Notes: generated by a model from the sequence alone, not told the origin. Positions 1-10,384 are shown, counted from the stretch's first letter. The stretch: 64,000 nucleotides of DNA from Lysinibacillus sp. FSL K6-0232 (GCF_038008325.1 NZ_JBBOYW010000001.1:1416001-1480000); one strand, 5' to 3'. Made by a program: numbers and translations.

Positions 1-74
1 AAGGCAAAAACAGCCTCTGCATCCTCTAAAGCGATAGTACGTAACGTTAATTCATTATCAATCGTTATTATCAT
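1..74 (-). CDS. N-terminal fragment of a GNAT-type acetyltransferase
   Basis: Only the first 24 codons are in the window; the gene continues beyond base 1. The peptide starts MIITIDNELTLRTIALEDAE, and the pattern of a short strand followed by LTLR and an E-D-A helix start is the usual opening of RimJ/RimL-like GNAT N-acetyltransferases. A good ribosome-binding site (GAGGTGA) precedes the ATG at 74. The family call rests on this short N-terminus only; the catalytic acetyl-CoA-binding motif lies outside the window. Confidence 0.5.
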   Translation of the reverse strand, partial: MIITIDNELTLRTIALEDAEAVFA

Positions 75-90
75 GTGTGTCACCTCGTTA

Positions 91-915
91 TTATTTTAAG
101 GCATTGTGCATAAAGCCCTTCATTTCTTGGCTAAGCACAGTTAGTTCCTCAATAATTTCGCTAAAATCTTGGACAAGCTGTGCCTGCTCATTTGTTGCAT
201 CATTGATTTGCCCCATATTTTGCTTAAGATTTTCAAGGTTTCTATTAATATTTTGTAGTGATGATTCTATATTTTCGGTTGCACTGGACGTTTCAAAGGA
301 TAATTTGCGTACCTCCTGTGCCACGATATTAAAGCCAGCACCATGCTGCCCAGCACGAGCCGCCTCAATAGATGCATTTAAGCCAAGTAAATTGGTTTGG
401 CGAGAAATGCTTTTAATTAAATCTGTTACTGCATTTGTTTTTTCAGAATCCTCTAAAGCATGCTGTGCCTGCTTATTAATTTCCTCGCTTGTGGCAGCTA
501 GTTCCTCTGAATGTGAGGCAATGGTATGTACTTTATTTTGTAAATTATTTACAATACGATCCATTGTATTCATATAATCCTCAAGCTTCAGCTCATTATC
601 GATTGGTAGACCAAAGGCTAAGGCACCTACAACTTTGCCATTTTCACGAATTGGGAATGAAAAAGCATTGATGGCTACACCATATACATCCTTTGGAATA
701 ATAACATCTGCATTTTTGCCACTAAAGGCAATATAAACATTTTGATCATTAGGATTAACCTTTTGCCCATCTCGATAACCTGAATCCACTCGTTTACCTG
801 CTAAATATTTAACAACGGTTTCACTTTCCTTGTCAACGACACCTACGATTGCTTCTTCTTTTAATGCAAGATGTATATAAGGTGCTGCAAGGGCTAATGC
901 TTCAATAATTTTCAT
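91..915 (-). CDS. Soluble methyl-accepting chemotaxis-type signal transducer (YfmS-like)
   Basis: 274-residue protein. The C-terminal half is a coiled-coil chemoreceptor signalling domain; the hairpin tip that contacts CheA/CheW is clear at about residues 173-192 ([20 protein letters not shown]), followed by the conserved VAQEVRKLS stretch. The first 110 residues form a small alpha/beta sensor-like region with no recognised ligand site, and there is no transmembrane segment or HAMP domain, so it should act in the cytosol like B. subtilis YfmS or HemAT. Start: the ATG at 915 has GGGAGGA just upstream; an upstream in-frame ATG at 930 would lie within the ribosome-binding site itself. It is divergent from the MFS gene. 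Ligand unknown. Confidence 0.8.
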   Translation of the reverse strand: MKIIEALALAAPYIHLALKEEAIVGVVDKESETVVKYLAGKRVDSGYRDGQKVNPNDQNVYIAFSGKNADVIIPKDVYGVAINAFSFPIRENGKVVGALAFGLPIDNELKLEDYMNTMDRIVNNLQNKVHTIASHSEELAATSEEINKQAQHALEDSEKTNAVTDLIKSISRQTNLLGLNASIEAARAGQHGAGFNIVAQEVRKLSFETSSATENIESSLQNINRNLENLKQNMGQINDATNEQAQLVQDFSEIIEELTVLSQEMKGFMHNALK

Positions 916-1106
916 TATAATTCCTCCCAATTTAGCTCAATAGTTAATAACAATGGTAGCATACTATTCGATAGCCAAAAATAGTAAATTACTGAAAATT
1001 GAGTACAATTTGTGATGATGCTTAGGTTATGGGCAAAGTATTCGTGTGTTTTTCCAAATAGTGTACTAGAATAATAATTATATGTTGAAGAAGTAAAGGA
1101 GAGGGT

Positions 1107-2300
1107 ATGATGGCATTTATACAAAAAGGAACGAAAGCATTTCATAAAGCGAATTGGGCCTTATTTTTAGCAGGTTTTATTACATTTGCTAATTTATATA
1201 TTACCCAGCCATTGCTCCCTACATTTGCAGAAGAATTTCAAGTATCACCAGCGATTGCTAGTTTATCGCTGTCGGTGACGACCTTTGCCTTGGCAGTTAG
1301 TTTAATTATTGTTAGTTCATTGTCTGAGGCATGGGGGCGAAAATCATTAATGACTATCTCCATTTTTGCTGCCTCGATTTTGACGCTTGCACTTGCCTTT
1401 GCGCCTAATTTCGAAACAATTTTACTACTGCGTGTATTACAGGGCGTTGTTTTTGCGGGATTGCCAGCGATTGCGATGGCATATTTAGGCGAGGAAATAG
1501 ACCCAGCAAGCTTAGGGGTTGCAATGGGCTTATATATTAGTGGCAACTCTGTTGGTGGGCTTAGTGGACGAGTTATTATTGGCACATTAACCGATTTTTA
1601 TAATTGGCATATAGGGATGCTGGTGTTAGGGATTATTAGTCTTGTTATTAGTGTGTTATTTGCTTGGATGCTGCCGAATTCTCAGCATTTTAGCGCTCGG
1701 CCATTGCAATTGAAAGCATTAGCAGTAACGCTTTGGCAACATTTAAAAGATCGTTCTATGTTATGTCTTTATAGTATTGGTTTTGTGTTGATGGGCAGTT
1801 TTGTTACACTATATAACTATATTGGCTTTAAATTAATGGCTTCTCCCTATAATTTAAGTGCTGCGCTTGTTGGTTGGATATTTGTTATTTACTTAGTAGG
1901 TACATTTAGTTCTGCTTGGTTTGGTAGTTTAGCGGATCGCCATGGTCGTCAGCGCATGCTGCTACTAGCGATTGCCATTATGTTTACAGGAGCGGCTGTG
2001 ACGCTTCATGGGCTACTGAGTGTAAAGATTATTGGTATTACTGTTTTTACGTTTGGCTTTTTTGCAGCGCATTCCATTGCAAGTGGCTGGGTAAGTAGAC
2101 GAGCATTACATGATAAAGCACAAGCCTCCTCTCTCTATTTATTTTTCTATTATGCGGGTTCAAGTGTTGGTGGAACAGTAGGGGGCATATTTTGGATGAA
2201 GTATGGCTGGGAGGGCGTGCTAGCAATGATTGCGGTATTTTTACTCATAGCTTGTGTGCTGTCATTGTTATTAAAGCGTGTTATTGCTGCCGCTTCATAG
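1107..2300 (+). CDS. Major facilitator superfamily transporter
   Basis: 397-residue polytopic protein with about 12 hydrophobic segments. The N-terminus has the NLYITQPLLPTFAEEF stretch in the first loop that is typical of the YnfM/YybF-like proton-driven drug-efflux branch of MFS, and the loop 2-3 signature is present as SEAWGRKS (about residues 72-79). A second copy of the cytoplasmic motif, ADRHGRQR, marks the start of the second six-helix half. Two adjacent ATGs (1107, 1110) both fit the AGGAGAGG ribosome-binding site. It is followed after 25 bases by a TauE-type exporter, so the two probably share a transcript. Substrate cannot be told from sequence. Confidence 0.85.
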   Translation: MMAFIQKGTKAFHKANWALFLAGFITFANLYITQPLLPTFAEEFQVSPAIASLSLSVTTFALAVSLIIVSSLSEAWGRKSLMTISIFAASILTLALAFAPNFETILLLRVLQGVVFAGLPAIAMAYLGEEIDPASLGVAMGLYISGNSVGGLSGRVIIGTLTDFYNWHIGMLVLGIISLVISVLFAWMLPNSQHFSARPLQLKALAVTLWQHLKDRSMLCLYSIGFVLMGSFVTLYNYIGFKLMASPYNLSAALVGWIFVIYLVGTFSSAWFGSLADRHGRQRMLLLAIAIMFTGAAVTLHGLLSVKIIGITVFTFGFFAAHSIASGWVSRRALHDKAQASSLYLFFYYAGSSVGGTVGGIFWMKYGWEGVLAMIAVFLLIACVLSLLLKRVIAAAS

Positions 2301-2325
2301 AAATTTGATTATGTGAGGTGACGAT

Positions 2326-3060
2326 TTGCCAGAATTACTTTTTTACTTTTTTATTATTCTAACAGCGGCTATTTTACAAACAAGTACAGGGTTTGGTTTT
2401 TCGATTATGGCCACTCCGTTTTTATTATTGCTGTTTTCACCACAAGAGGCGATGCAAATCAATATATTGCTATCGCTTGTTATTTCATTTTCATTGATTT
2501 GGAAGGTTCGCAAGGATATTGACGTTGTGTTGCTAAGAAAGGTGATAATAGGCAGTGTTATAGGGGCTCCTTTTGGTAGTATATTGTTTGCCATAGTTGA
2601 TGTAACAACATTCAAACTGATTATAGCAGTCCTGCTAATAGGGCTAACAATGCTCTTAATTAAAAACCTTTCGATTCAGCAAACAAGCGGTAGGGATTAT
2701 GGTGTTGGCTTTATATCAGGAATATTCACAACAAGCATCGGCATGGCTGGACCGCCTCTCTTACTATATTTTGCGAGCACTCATAAAAACAAAGAAACAA
2801 TTAGAGCAACTTCACTAGCCTACTATATTTTTATTTATTTGATTAGCTTACTATCGCAATTAACAATTGAAGGTACAAGTAAAATGGTGTGGCTTTATAG
2901 TATGTATGCCTTGCCCATCGTTTTTATCGGTCTTATTCTAGGGCAATTATTATTTAAAAGGCTCAATCAAAAGCTATTTTTAAAATTGGTGTATCTATTA
3001 TTATTTGCTGCAGGCATGATGCTATTGATACAAAGTATATGGACAACGCTGAAAACCTAA
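2326..3060 (+). CDS. TauE/SafE family membrane exporter
   Basis: 244-residue integral membrane protein with repeated hydrophobic helices. The opening segment with LQTSTGFGFSIMATP and the second-half counterpart FTTSIGMAGPPLLLYF are the duplicated signature of TauE/SafE (UPF0721) permeases, which export sulfite, sulfoacetate or related anions. The start is a TTG at 2326, directly downstream of GTGAGGTGA. It sits 25 bases behind the MFS gene and ends just before a strong bidirectional terminator. The true substrate is not evident; family membership is well supported. Confidence 0.85.
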   Translation: MPELLFYFFIILTAAILQTSTGFGFSIMATPFLLLLFSPQEAMQINILLSLVISFSLIWKVRKDIDVVLLRKVIIGSVIGAPFGSILFAIVDVTTFKLIIAVLLIGLTMLLIKNLSIQQTSGRDYGVGFISGIFTTSIGMAGPPLLLYFASTHKNKETIRATSLAYYIFIYLISLLSQLTIEGTSKMVWLYSMYALPIVFIGLILGQLLFKRLNQKLFLKLVYLLLFAAGMMLLIQSIWTTLKT

Positions 3061-3098
3061 AAGAAGTATGGAAGAATTACTGATCTTCCATACTTCTT
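3061..3098. terminator. Bidirectional terminator between the TauE-type gene and fabI
   Basis: A 15-bp perfect stem (AAGAAGTATGGAAGA pairing with TCTTCCATACTTCTT) separated by 8 bases lies between two convergent genes. The plus-strand tail is TGTTGTT and the minus-strand tail is TTTAGG, so either transcript could end here, with modest U-tracts on both sides. Confidence 0.75.
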
Positions 3099-3103
3099 TG
3101 TTG

Positions 3104-3886
3104 TTACCCCATAATATTATAGCCAGCATCGATATAAATCGTTTCGCCTGTCACGCCACGAGAGAGGTGAGAAAGCATAACAATCGTCATATCTGCAACT
3201 TCGTCTTGCTGAACATTACGCTTTAATGGAGCTGTTTCCTCAATTTTGTGTAAAATTGTGTTAAAGGAAGGGACACCTTTTGCAGCAAGTGTACGAATAG
3301 CACCAGCTGAGATAGCATTGACGCGAATATTATCCTGACCAATATCAGCAGCAAGATAGCGCATTGAAGCTTCTAATGCAGCCTTTGCCACACCCATGAC
3401 ATTGTAGCCATCAAGCACGCGCTCTGCCCCTAGGTAGCTCATTGTAACAATAGAGCCACCCTCTGTCATATAAGGATGTGCAGCCTTTGCTGTTGAAATT
3501 AATGAATAGGCACTTGTATCTTGTGCAAAGGCATAACCTTCACGTGTTGTTTCAAGGAAGCGATTGTGTAAATCTTCGGCATGTGCAAAAGCGACAGAGT
3601 GCACGATACCATGAATAACCCCAACCTTTGCTCCGATTTCATCAAAAGCAGCCTTTGTGCTATCATCGCTGTTTACATCACATTGCACAACAAGAGAATC
3701 AGCTTGTCCAATTGCATCTAATTGCTTTTGTAATTTTTTTAATGAACGTTCTTGACGATAGGTGAAAATTACATTTGCCCCAACATCAAATAGGCGTTTT
3801 GCAATGCCCCAAGCAATACTACGGTCATTTGCGACACCCATTACTACGATATTCTTATCTTTTAATTGTAATAAATTATCCATCAT
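3104..3886 (-). CDS. fabI: Enoyl-[acyl-carrier-protein] reductase (NADH/NADPH), FabI
   Basis: 260 residues, close to the usual FabI length of about 258. It reduces enoyl-ACP in the last step of each fatty-acid elongation cycle. Visible features: the nucleotide-binding turn MGVANDRSIAWG (residues 16-27), and the FabI-type active site Tyr-x6-Lys with Tyr161 and Lys168 (YNVMGVAK), plus conserved Tyr151. Start: the ATG at 3886 has AGGAG 9 bases upstream; the open frame continues further upstream without a ribosome-binding site, so those 30 residues are left out. Monocistronic, convergent with the TauE-type gene. This is the triclosan-sensitive type of reductase by family. Confidence 0.95.
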   Translation of the reverse strand: MMDNLLQLKDKNIVVMGVANDRSIAWGIAKRLFDVGANVIFTYRQERSLKKLQKQLDAIGQADSLVVQCDVNSDDSTKAAFDEIGAKVGVIHGIVHSVAFAHAEDLHNRFLETTREGYAFAQDTSAYSLISTAKAAHPYMTEGGSIVTMSYLGAERVLDGYNVMGVAKAALEASMRYLAADIGQDNIRVNAISAGAIRTLAAKGVPSFNTILHKIEETAPLKRNVQQDEVADMTIVMLSHLSRGVTGETIYIDAGYNIMG

Positions 3887-4015
3887 TATAAAGAACTCCT
3901 TTATGAGATAATATCTGTTATTAGTACCAACTACTAAAATCTTATCATACCTAAAATATCGTTGCAATAATAACATGAAAAGTATAGCTACTAAACTTGC
4001 AAAAAATAAGTCTGG

Positions 4016-4606
4016 TTATTCTTTAAAATACTGCTCATACATATCAAGCGCTTGATTGACGGCGCTATGTACAGCCACTCTAAAACAATTTTGTGTTCGA
4101 ATTGTTTGTGCAAGTATTTTAAGCATTCTTGTTTGGTTGTGATAAAAGGAGGCATTATAGACTTGACACCGATCATGTAAATAAGCAAGAAAATAGGATC
4201 GCCGTGCTTGTCGTAGTACATCAGCCTCAGCGCTTTTTTGAATGGTATTATAAATCCATAGGTCAATCGCATTGCCTAGTTGAAAGGCAATGAAATAATA
4301 TAAATCATCATTATCATTTTTGTTTATTTTTCGAATTATTTGAATTCTTTGAAGCTCATCAATTAAAAATGTATTAATAGAATAATCAAAGGTTTTTATA
4401 GGGTTCAGCACAAGATTGTGATGATGCTGAGATTTTAAGAAAAACCAGTTATTTAAAACAGCAGCCCATGAATCTAGCTCATTTAGGCACTTTGCATGAA
4501 TATTTGGGAGAATCGTTTGCCATTTTGCAGCAAGATGTTTAAATTGATCCATATGGTTTTCATCAATATGAAATAAACTATGTTCGACTTGTAACTGCTG
4601 AAACAT
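4016..4606 (-). CDS. Hypothetical protein, helical, no recognised family
   Basis: About 196 residues starting at the ATG at 4606, 7 bases from GGAGG; two more in-frame ATGs (4609, 4612) crowd the ribosome-binding site, and an upstream extension has no such site. The protein looks mostly alpha-helical and soluble, with several tryptophans, a run of histidines (QHHHN) near residue 60 and many aromatic residues. No signal peptide, membrane segment or catalytic motif is apparent. It lies between fer and fabI on the same strand, with a terminator separating it from fer, so it is probably transcribed alone. I do not recognise it. Confidence 0.6.
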   Translation of the reverse strand: MFQQLQVEHSLFHIDENHMDQFKHLAAKWQTILPNIHAKCLNELDSWAAVLNNWFFLKSQHHHNLVLNPIKTFDYSINTFLIDELQRIQIIRKINKNDNDDLYYFIAFQLGNAIDLWIYNTIQKSAEADVLRQARRSYFLAYLHDRCQVYNASFYHNQTRMLKILAQTIRTQNCFRVAVHSAVNQALDMYEQYFKE

Positions 4607-4686
4607 CATCATTCCTCCAATAGATTGGTATGTATAATAATGAGCCATAGGATTATGTTGAATGCAAAAGACAAGAATAGATGAAA

Positions 4687-4712
4687 GAAGGCACCCAGTT
4701 AAGGATGCCTTC
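4687..4712 (-). terminator. Probable fer terminator
   Basis: Stem GAAGGCA with TGCCTTC and a 12-base loop, just downstream of fer on the minus strand; the minus-strand continuation is a loose pyrimidine-rich tail (TTTCATC). The short stem and imperfect U-tract make this moderate. Confidence 0.5.
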
Positions 4713-4728
4713 AAAGGGATTCAGACGA

Positions 4729-6109
<1,381 letters not shown>

Positions 6110-7552
6110 ATGGAGCTTGAACAATTATTACACAAACATTTTGGTTACTCCTCCTTTCGTCCAGGGCAAAAGGAAGTCATTGAAGCGATTTTACAAGGAA
6201 ATGATGTGATTGCGTTACTACCAACAGGAATGGGCAAGTCACTATGCTATCAGCTTCCAGCATATGCGTTGCAAAAGCCTATCCTAATTGTGTCGCCATT
6301 GCTGTCATTGATGCAGGATCAAGTGGAGGAGCTAAAGCGTTTTGGGGAAAAGAGAGTAGTCGCTTTAAATTCTTTTTTAGCGCCGACAGAAAAGCGTTAC
6401 GCACTTCATTTTTTAGAGCAATACCGTTTTATCTTTACATCACCTGAAATGCTACTACAGCAGCAGGTGCAAGAAAAGCTGGCACAGATAGAGCTAGGGT
6501 TAATCGTAGTAGATGAGGCACATTGTATTTCGCAATGGGGCTTTGATTTTCGACCTGATTATTTAAGGATTGGTGAATGGTTTGCCAAGGAAAATCGCTC
6601 ACCCATTTTAGCATTATCGGCAACTGCCACCAGTAAAGTTGTGCAGGATATTCGTGAAACACTATCATTAAGGACATCGTTTGAATTTATGTATAATGTA
6701 GACCGCCCAAATATTCATTTAGGTCGGGTCTTGCTGGAGGATAAGGCAGAGAAAGCACAGTGGCTTATGCAGCATGTAAAGGAAACGGCAGGACCGGGTA
6801 TTTTATATGTACCCTCTCGCAAGCGTGCACAGCAATATTGTGAAGCATTTTTACAGGCAGGCATCCGTACAGCAGCATATCATGCAGGCTATGGAGCAGA
6901 GGATCGCCAGTTTATTCAGCAGCAATTTATAGATGGTGAGTTAGATTGGATTGTTGCAACAAATGCCTTTGGAATGGGGATTAATAAGCCAAATATACGT
7001 CAAGTGATTCATGAATCAATGCCTGCAAATATTGCGAATTATATGCAGGAGATTGGACGTGCTGGACGTGATGGTCAGTCTGCACTTGCTATCTTGCTAT
7101 ATTGTGAGGGTGATGAGGAGCTGGCTAAATTTGTGGTAACAGGCGATTTACCCACTGCTCATCATGTTGATCGTTATCAGGAGTTGCTTGCCCAGCAAAT
7201 ACAGCCAGTGCATATGTTAAAAAATGGCGAATTAAGTGAAACAGCCTTTCGTGTATTGAACTATTGGGTTCAGCAGGAGTCTACAGAGCAAGTAAAGGTT
7301 CGATTCAATCATTTAGCCCTAGAAAAATACCATGCAGTAGATGATATGTATAAGCTTATTCAGACAAAAGACTGTATGCGTGACTATCTTGTCGGGTACT
7401 TTGGGCAAAAATTGCAGAAAAAGCCAAAAAACTGTTGTGAAAATTGTGGCATCTATTATGATAAAATCAAAAAAGTACGCTTACAGGAAGATGCGAAAAT
7501 CGATATGATTGCTTGGGAAAGTCGACTACAGCAGCTTTTAATGGGAATGTAG
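6110..7552 (+). CDS. recS: ATP-dependent DNA helicase of the RecQ family, RecS-type
   Basis: 480 residues, clearly shorter than full RecQ (about 600). Superfamily 2 helicase motifs are in order: Walker A LLPTGMGKS (36-44), DEAH box VVDEAHCISQWG (from 134), LSATAT, the motif V/VI region with ATNAFGMGINKP and QEIGRAGRDG, and a small zinc-binding region with paired cysteines (CCENCG) near the C-terminus. There is no HRDC domain. Expected role is 3'-5' unwinding during recombination and repair. It starts one base after the ypbB stop, arguing for joint function. Confidence 0.9.
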   Translation: MELEQLLHKHFGYSSFRPGQKEVIEAILQGNDVIALLPTGMGKSLCYQLPAYALQKPILIVSPLLSLMQDQVEELKRFGEKRVVALNSFLAPTEKRYALHFLEQYRFIFTSPEMLLQQQVQEKLAQIELGLIVVDEAHCISQWGFDFRPDYLRIGEWFAKENRSPILALSATATSKVVQDIRETLSLRTSFEFMYNVDRPNIHLGRVLLEDKAEKAQWLMQHVKETAGPGILYVPSRKRAQQYCEAFLQAGIRTAAYHAGYGAEDRQFIQQQFIDGELDWIVATNAFGMGINKPNIRQVIHESMPANIANYMQEIGRAGRDGQSALAILLYCEGDEELAKFVVTGDLPTAHHVDRYQELLAQQIQPVHMLKNGELSETAFRVLNYWVQQESTEQVKVRFNHLALEKYHAVDDMYKLIQTKDCMRDYLVGYFGQKLQKKPKNCCENCGIYYDKIKKVRLQEDAKIDMIAWESRLQQLLMGM

Positions 7553-7636
7553 TTACAAACAGAGAGTCATTTACTTTTTTCGTAAAATTCGTCATAATAG
7601 AATCATAGAAAGCGTAGTAAGGTTGGGGGAAGGCGA

Positions 7637-8410
7637 ATGAGTAAAGAAGATTATCGTGATAAAATAGAAGAGCATCGTCAGTCATTTGAAGATGAGCAAA
7701 AGGAACAACAAACATTATCAAGAGTTTCTAGAATGAATAAAAATGGTAATAAAAACAAAAAACCGAAAAGCTCTAAACGTAAAACACCACTAATGACCAT
7801 TTTGTTTGTTATCTTTATTCTAATTCCATTAACAATATTAATCTATTTTTGGAAGTTTTATGAGCCAGGAAAAACAATTGAGCAGGCTGAGAAAGAGTCA
7901 AATTCAACTGAACAGGTTGTGGAATTAGACCCTTCAGAGGCGTCGGCATCTGATAAGGATAAAGATGATAAAAAAGCGCAGGAGCAATCTGAAAAAGATG
8001 CTGAAAAATTAGCGGCTGAACAAAAGGCTGCTGAAGCGGCAAAACAGGCGGAAGCAGCGAAAAAGGCTGAAGAAGCCAAAAAAGCGGAAGAGGCACGGAA
8101 AGCTGAGGAAGCAAGAAAGGCTGAAGAAGCAAGAAAAGCAGAAGAGGCACGAAAGGCTGAGGAAGCAAGAAGAGCAGAAGAGGCACGAAAAGCTGAGGCT
8201 GCAAGACAAGCTGAAGAAGCGAGAAAAGCGGAAGCAGCAAGGCAAGCCGCTCAAGCAAGCACACATACTGTTAAGCCAAATGAAAACTTATACCGCATTG
8301 CCTTAAATCATTACGGTGATGGCAGTGAGGCTACATTAGCGAAAATCCGTGCAGCAAATGGTATGTCTTCTAATACGGTTGTCGTTGGGCAAGTGATTAA
8401 GCTACCTTAA
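7637..8410 (+). CDS. ypbE: Membrane-anchored LysM protein with long K/A/E repeat spacer (YpbE-like)
   Basis: 257 residues. Order of parts: charged cytoplasmic N-terminus (1-50), one transmembrane helix (about 53-72), an acidic linker, a helical spacer of hexapeptide repeats of KAEEAR type (about 143-208), and a C-terminal LysM domain (about 212-257, opening HTVKPNENLYRIAL). The layout predicts a type II membrane protein that holds a peptidoglycan-binding module away from the membrane. Start ATG 7637 follows GGGGGAAGG. Same position as ypbE downstream of recS in B. subtilis. No enzymatic domain. Confidence 0.8.
   Translation: MSKEDYRDKIEEHRQSFEDEQKEQQTLSRVSRMNKNGNKNKKPKSSKRKTPLMTILFVIFILIPLTILIYFWKFYEPGKTIEQAEKESNSTEQVVELDPSEASASDKDKDDKKAQEQSEKDAEKLAAEQKAAEAAKQAEAAKKAEEAKKAEEARKAEEARKAEEARKAEEARKAEEARRAEEARKAEAARQAEEARKAEAARQAAQASTHTVKPNENLYRIALNHYGDGSEATLAKIRAANGMSSNTVVVGQVIKLP
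8063..8254 (+). repeat. Hexapeptide-coding tandem repeat in the LysM gene
   Basis: About eleven tandem 18-base units encode variants of KAEEAR. Copies differ at third positions and in a few residues (RAEEAR, KAEAAR, QAEEAR), so the array is old enough to have diverged but could still change in length by slippage or recombination. It encodes a probable single long charged helix. Confidence 0.85.
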
Positions 8411-8487
8411 TAAGCTATTACTTTATAGTAAGTATAAAATGACAGATAAACGTTTATACCAAAACAAACGTATGTCTGATTGGGCAA

Positions 8488-8525
8488 AAGGCGATTCTTC
8501 TTCAAGAAACGAATCGTCTTTTTGC
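8488..8525 (+). terminator. Terminator after the LysM gene
   Basis: Stem GGCGATTC with GAATCGTC, near-perfect, 13-base loop, then TTTTTGC. It ends the ypbE transcript ahead of the phosphoesterase gene. Confidence 0.75.
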
Positions 8526-8547
8526 TTTCGTAAGGAGAGACGAGAGA

Positions 8548-9303
8548 ATGCTATATTTAGGGCTATTAGCTTTAGTAGTCATTGGCTTTCTACTGTATAT
8601 GTGGAAGGTAGCACATGAAAACAATGTTTTATATCACAGGCTTACATTACAGGGTGAGCAGGAAAAGGTGCGATTGTTTTTTATTTCAGATACACATTTA
8701 CGGAAAGTTAATAAAAAAATGATTACACAGTTAGAGGGGCAGTTTGATGCGGTTATTATTGGTGGTGATTTTGCAGATCGTCGTACACCTATTTCACGTA
8801 TCCATGAAAATTTAACGCTGTTAACCTCTATAGGACCAACCTATTTTGTTTGGGGAAATAATGATCGAGAAGTGGGGGAGGAGCGGTTAAAGGATATTTT
8901 CCAAACACATCATGTTCAAATTATTGTCAATGATGCTGTGCAATTACCAACAAAAAACCGTTTTTGGCTTAGTGCTATTGAAGATACCACGATTAAGGAG
9001 CATAGCTTCGACAAAGCTTTTGACAAGGTGGGAGAACATGATTTAGTTGTTTTTATTGCCCATAATCCCGGTGTTTTTGCAAAGGTTCGAGCAAAGTTTC
9101 GTGCCGATTTAATGATGGGGGGACATTTACATGGTGGGCAGATTCGCTTTGGTCCTTATGGCGTGCATCCGAACGGTTCATACCGAGAGCGTGATGGTGT
9201 GATGACCTTAGTAAGTAACGGCTATGGGACAACATTATTGCCTTTACGTCTTGGAGCAAAGCCGCAATGTCATGTGATTGATATTGATATTTTGAGTAAA
9301 TAA
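8548..9303 (+). CDS. ypbG: Calcineurin-like metallophosphoesterase (YpbG-like)
   Basis: 251 residues with one N-terminal membrane helix (about 2-20) and a binuclear-metal phosphoesterase domain. Metal-ligand motifs are seen in order: FISDTHL (D-x-H), GGDFAD, GNND in place of the common GNHD/E, FIAHNP, and GGHLHGGQ. The GNND variant is unusual at the position normally held by histidine and could affect catalysis. The catalytic domain follows directly on the anchor. Neighbouring order matches B. subtilis ypbE-ypbG. Substrate unknown. Confidence 0.8.
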   Translation: MLYLGLLALVVIGFLLYMWKVAHENNVLYHRLTLQGEQEKVRLFFISDTHLRKVNKKMITQLEGQFDAVIIGGDFADRRTPISRIHENLTLLTSIGPTYFVWGNNDREVGEERLKDIFQTHHVQIIVNDAVQLPTKNRFWLSAIEDTTIKEHSFDKAFDKVGEHDLVVFIAHNPGVFAKVRAKFRADLMMGGHLHGGQIRFGPYGVHPNGSYRERDGVMTLVSNGYGTTLLPLRLGAKPQCHVIDIDILSK

Positions 9304-9410
9304 ACAGTCAGAATGTACTAAAAGGCGTATAATAAAGAAGTATTTGATTATTAGATGAGAGCAAGGATTGGCAACTATAGCTAATCTAAAGTTGATTGGA
9401 GTGTCAGGAA

Positions 9411-10376
9411 ATGCAGCAAGCAGATGCAATTATTGTTGGAGGCGGTCCCTGTGGCTTAGCAGCAGCAATAGCTTTGCAAAATATTGGATTACAACCGATT
9501 GTGATTGAAAAGGGAAATATTGTGAATGCCATTTATCATTACCCTACACATCAAACATTTTTTAGTACGAGTGAACGCTTAGCGATTGGCGATGTGCCTT
9601 TTATTATTGAGGGACGTAAGCCAAAGCGCAATCAAGCACTTGTTTACTATCGTGAAGTTGTGCGTATTAAAAATATTCAAGTCAACCGCTTCGAAAAAGT
9701 TCAAAGCGTTGTAAAACAGCAGAATATGTTTACAGTAACAACAGATAAAGATTGCTATGAAACGCCATATGTAGTCATTGCAACAGGCTACTATGATCAT
9801 CCAAATTACTTAAATATTCAGGGTGAGCATTTACCAAAGGTTTTTCATTATTTTAAAGAGGGGCATGAATTTTTCGATACAGATGTGCTGGTGATTGGTG
9901 GTAAAAATTCAGCGGTGGATGCAGCGTTAGAGTTAAATAAAGCGGGTGCGCGTGTCACAGTTGTCTATCGAGGCAGTGAATATTCGTCAAGCATTAAGCC
10001 ATGGGTATTACCTGAATTTGAAGGGGTAGTTAAAACAGGCGAAGTTGCTATGCATTTTAATAGCCATGTAGTAGAAATACGAGAGCATGAGGTTGTTTTA
10101 GCAATAGATGGTAAGGAAAGGGTCATCAAAAATGATTTTGTGTTTGCGATGACAGGCTATCATCCAGACCATGCCTTTATTCGAGCAATGGGTGTAACGA
10201 TTGATGAGGAAACAGGACGTCCATATTTTACACCTGAAACAATGGAAACAAATGTGGAAGGCTTGTTTATTGCAGGTGTTATTGCAGCAGGAAATAATGC
10301 CAATGAAATATTTATTGAAAATGGACGCTTCCATGGGGAATGCATTGCCCAAGCAATTGTTCAAAGAAGAAAATAA
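9411..10376 (+). CDS. ypdA: YpdA, FAD/NAD(P)H-dependent bacillithiol disulfide reductase
   Basis: 321 residues. It has an N-terminal FAD-binding GGGPCGL motif (10-16) with the conserved cysteine, the family-specific YPTHQTFFST stretch, a second nucleotide-binding motif VIGGKNSAVDAA, and a C-terminal block ending AGNNANEIFIENGRFHG, all diagnostic of YpdA. Family role: reduction of oxidised bacillithiol (BSSB) with NADPH. Start: ATG 9411 with TTGGAG about 9 bases upstream; a TTG at 9396 is in frame but lacks a site. bshA for bacillithiol synthesis lies about 41 kb downstream. Followed by a strong terminator. Confidence 0.92.
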   Translation: MQQADAIIVGGGPCGLAAAIALQNIGLQPIVIEKGNIVNAIYHYPTHQTFFSTSERLAIGDVPFIIEGRKPKRNQALVYYREVVRIKNIQVNRFEKVQSVVKQQNMFTVTTDKDCYETPYVVIATGYYDHPNYLNIQGEHLPKVFHYFKEGHEFFDTDVLVIGGKNSAVDAALELNKAGARVTVVYRGSEYSSSIKPWVLPEFEGVVKTGEVAMHFNSHVVEIREHEVVLAIDGKERVIKNDFVFAMTGYHPDHAFIRAMGVTIDEETGRPYFTPETMETNVEGLFIAGVIAAGNNANEIFIENGRFHGECIAQAIVQRRK

Positions 10377-10384
10377 TGCATTGA

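Noticed and set aside
8063-8254. Possible CRISPR-like array
   Set aside because: The 18-base units are contiguous, in frame and protein-coding, with no spacers.
7815-8266. Leu- and Ser/Cys-rich minus-strand frames opposite the LysM repeat gene
   Set aside because: Products of the tandem KAEEAR codons read backwards; no start signal.
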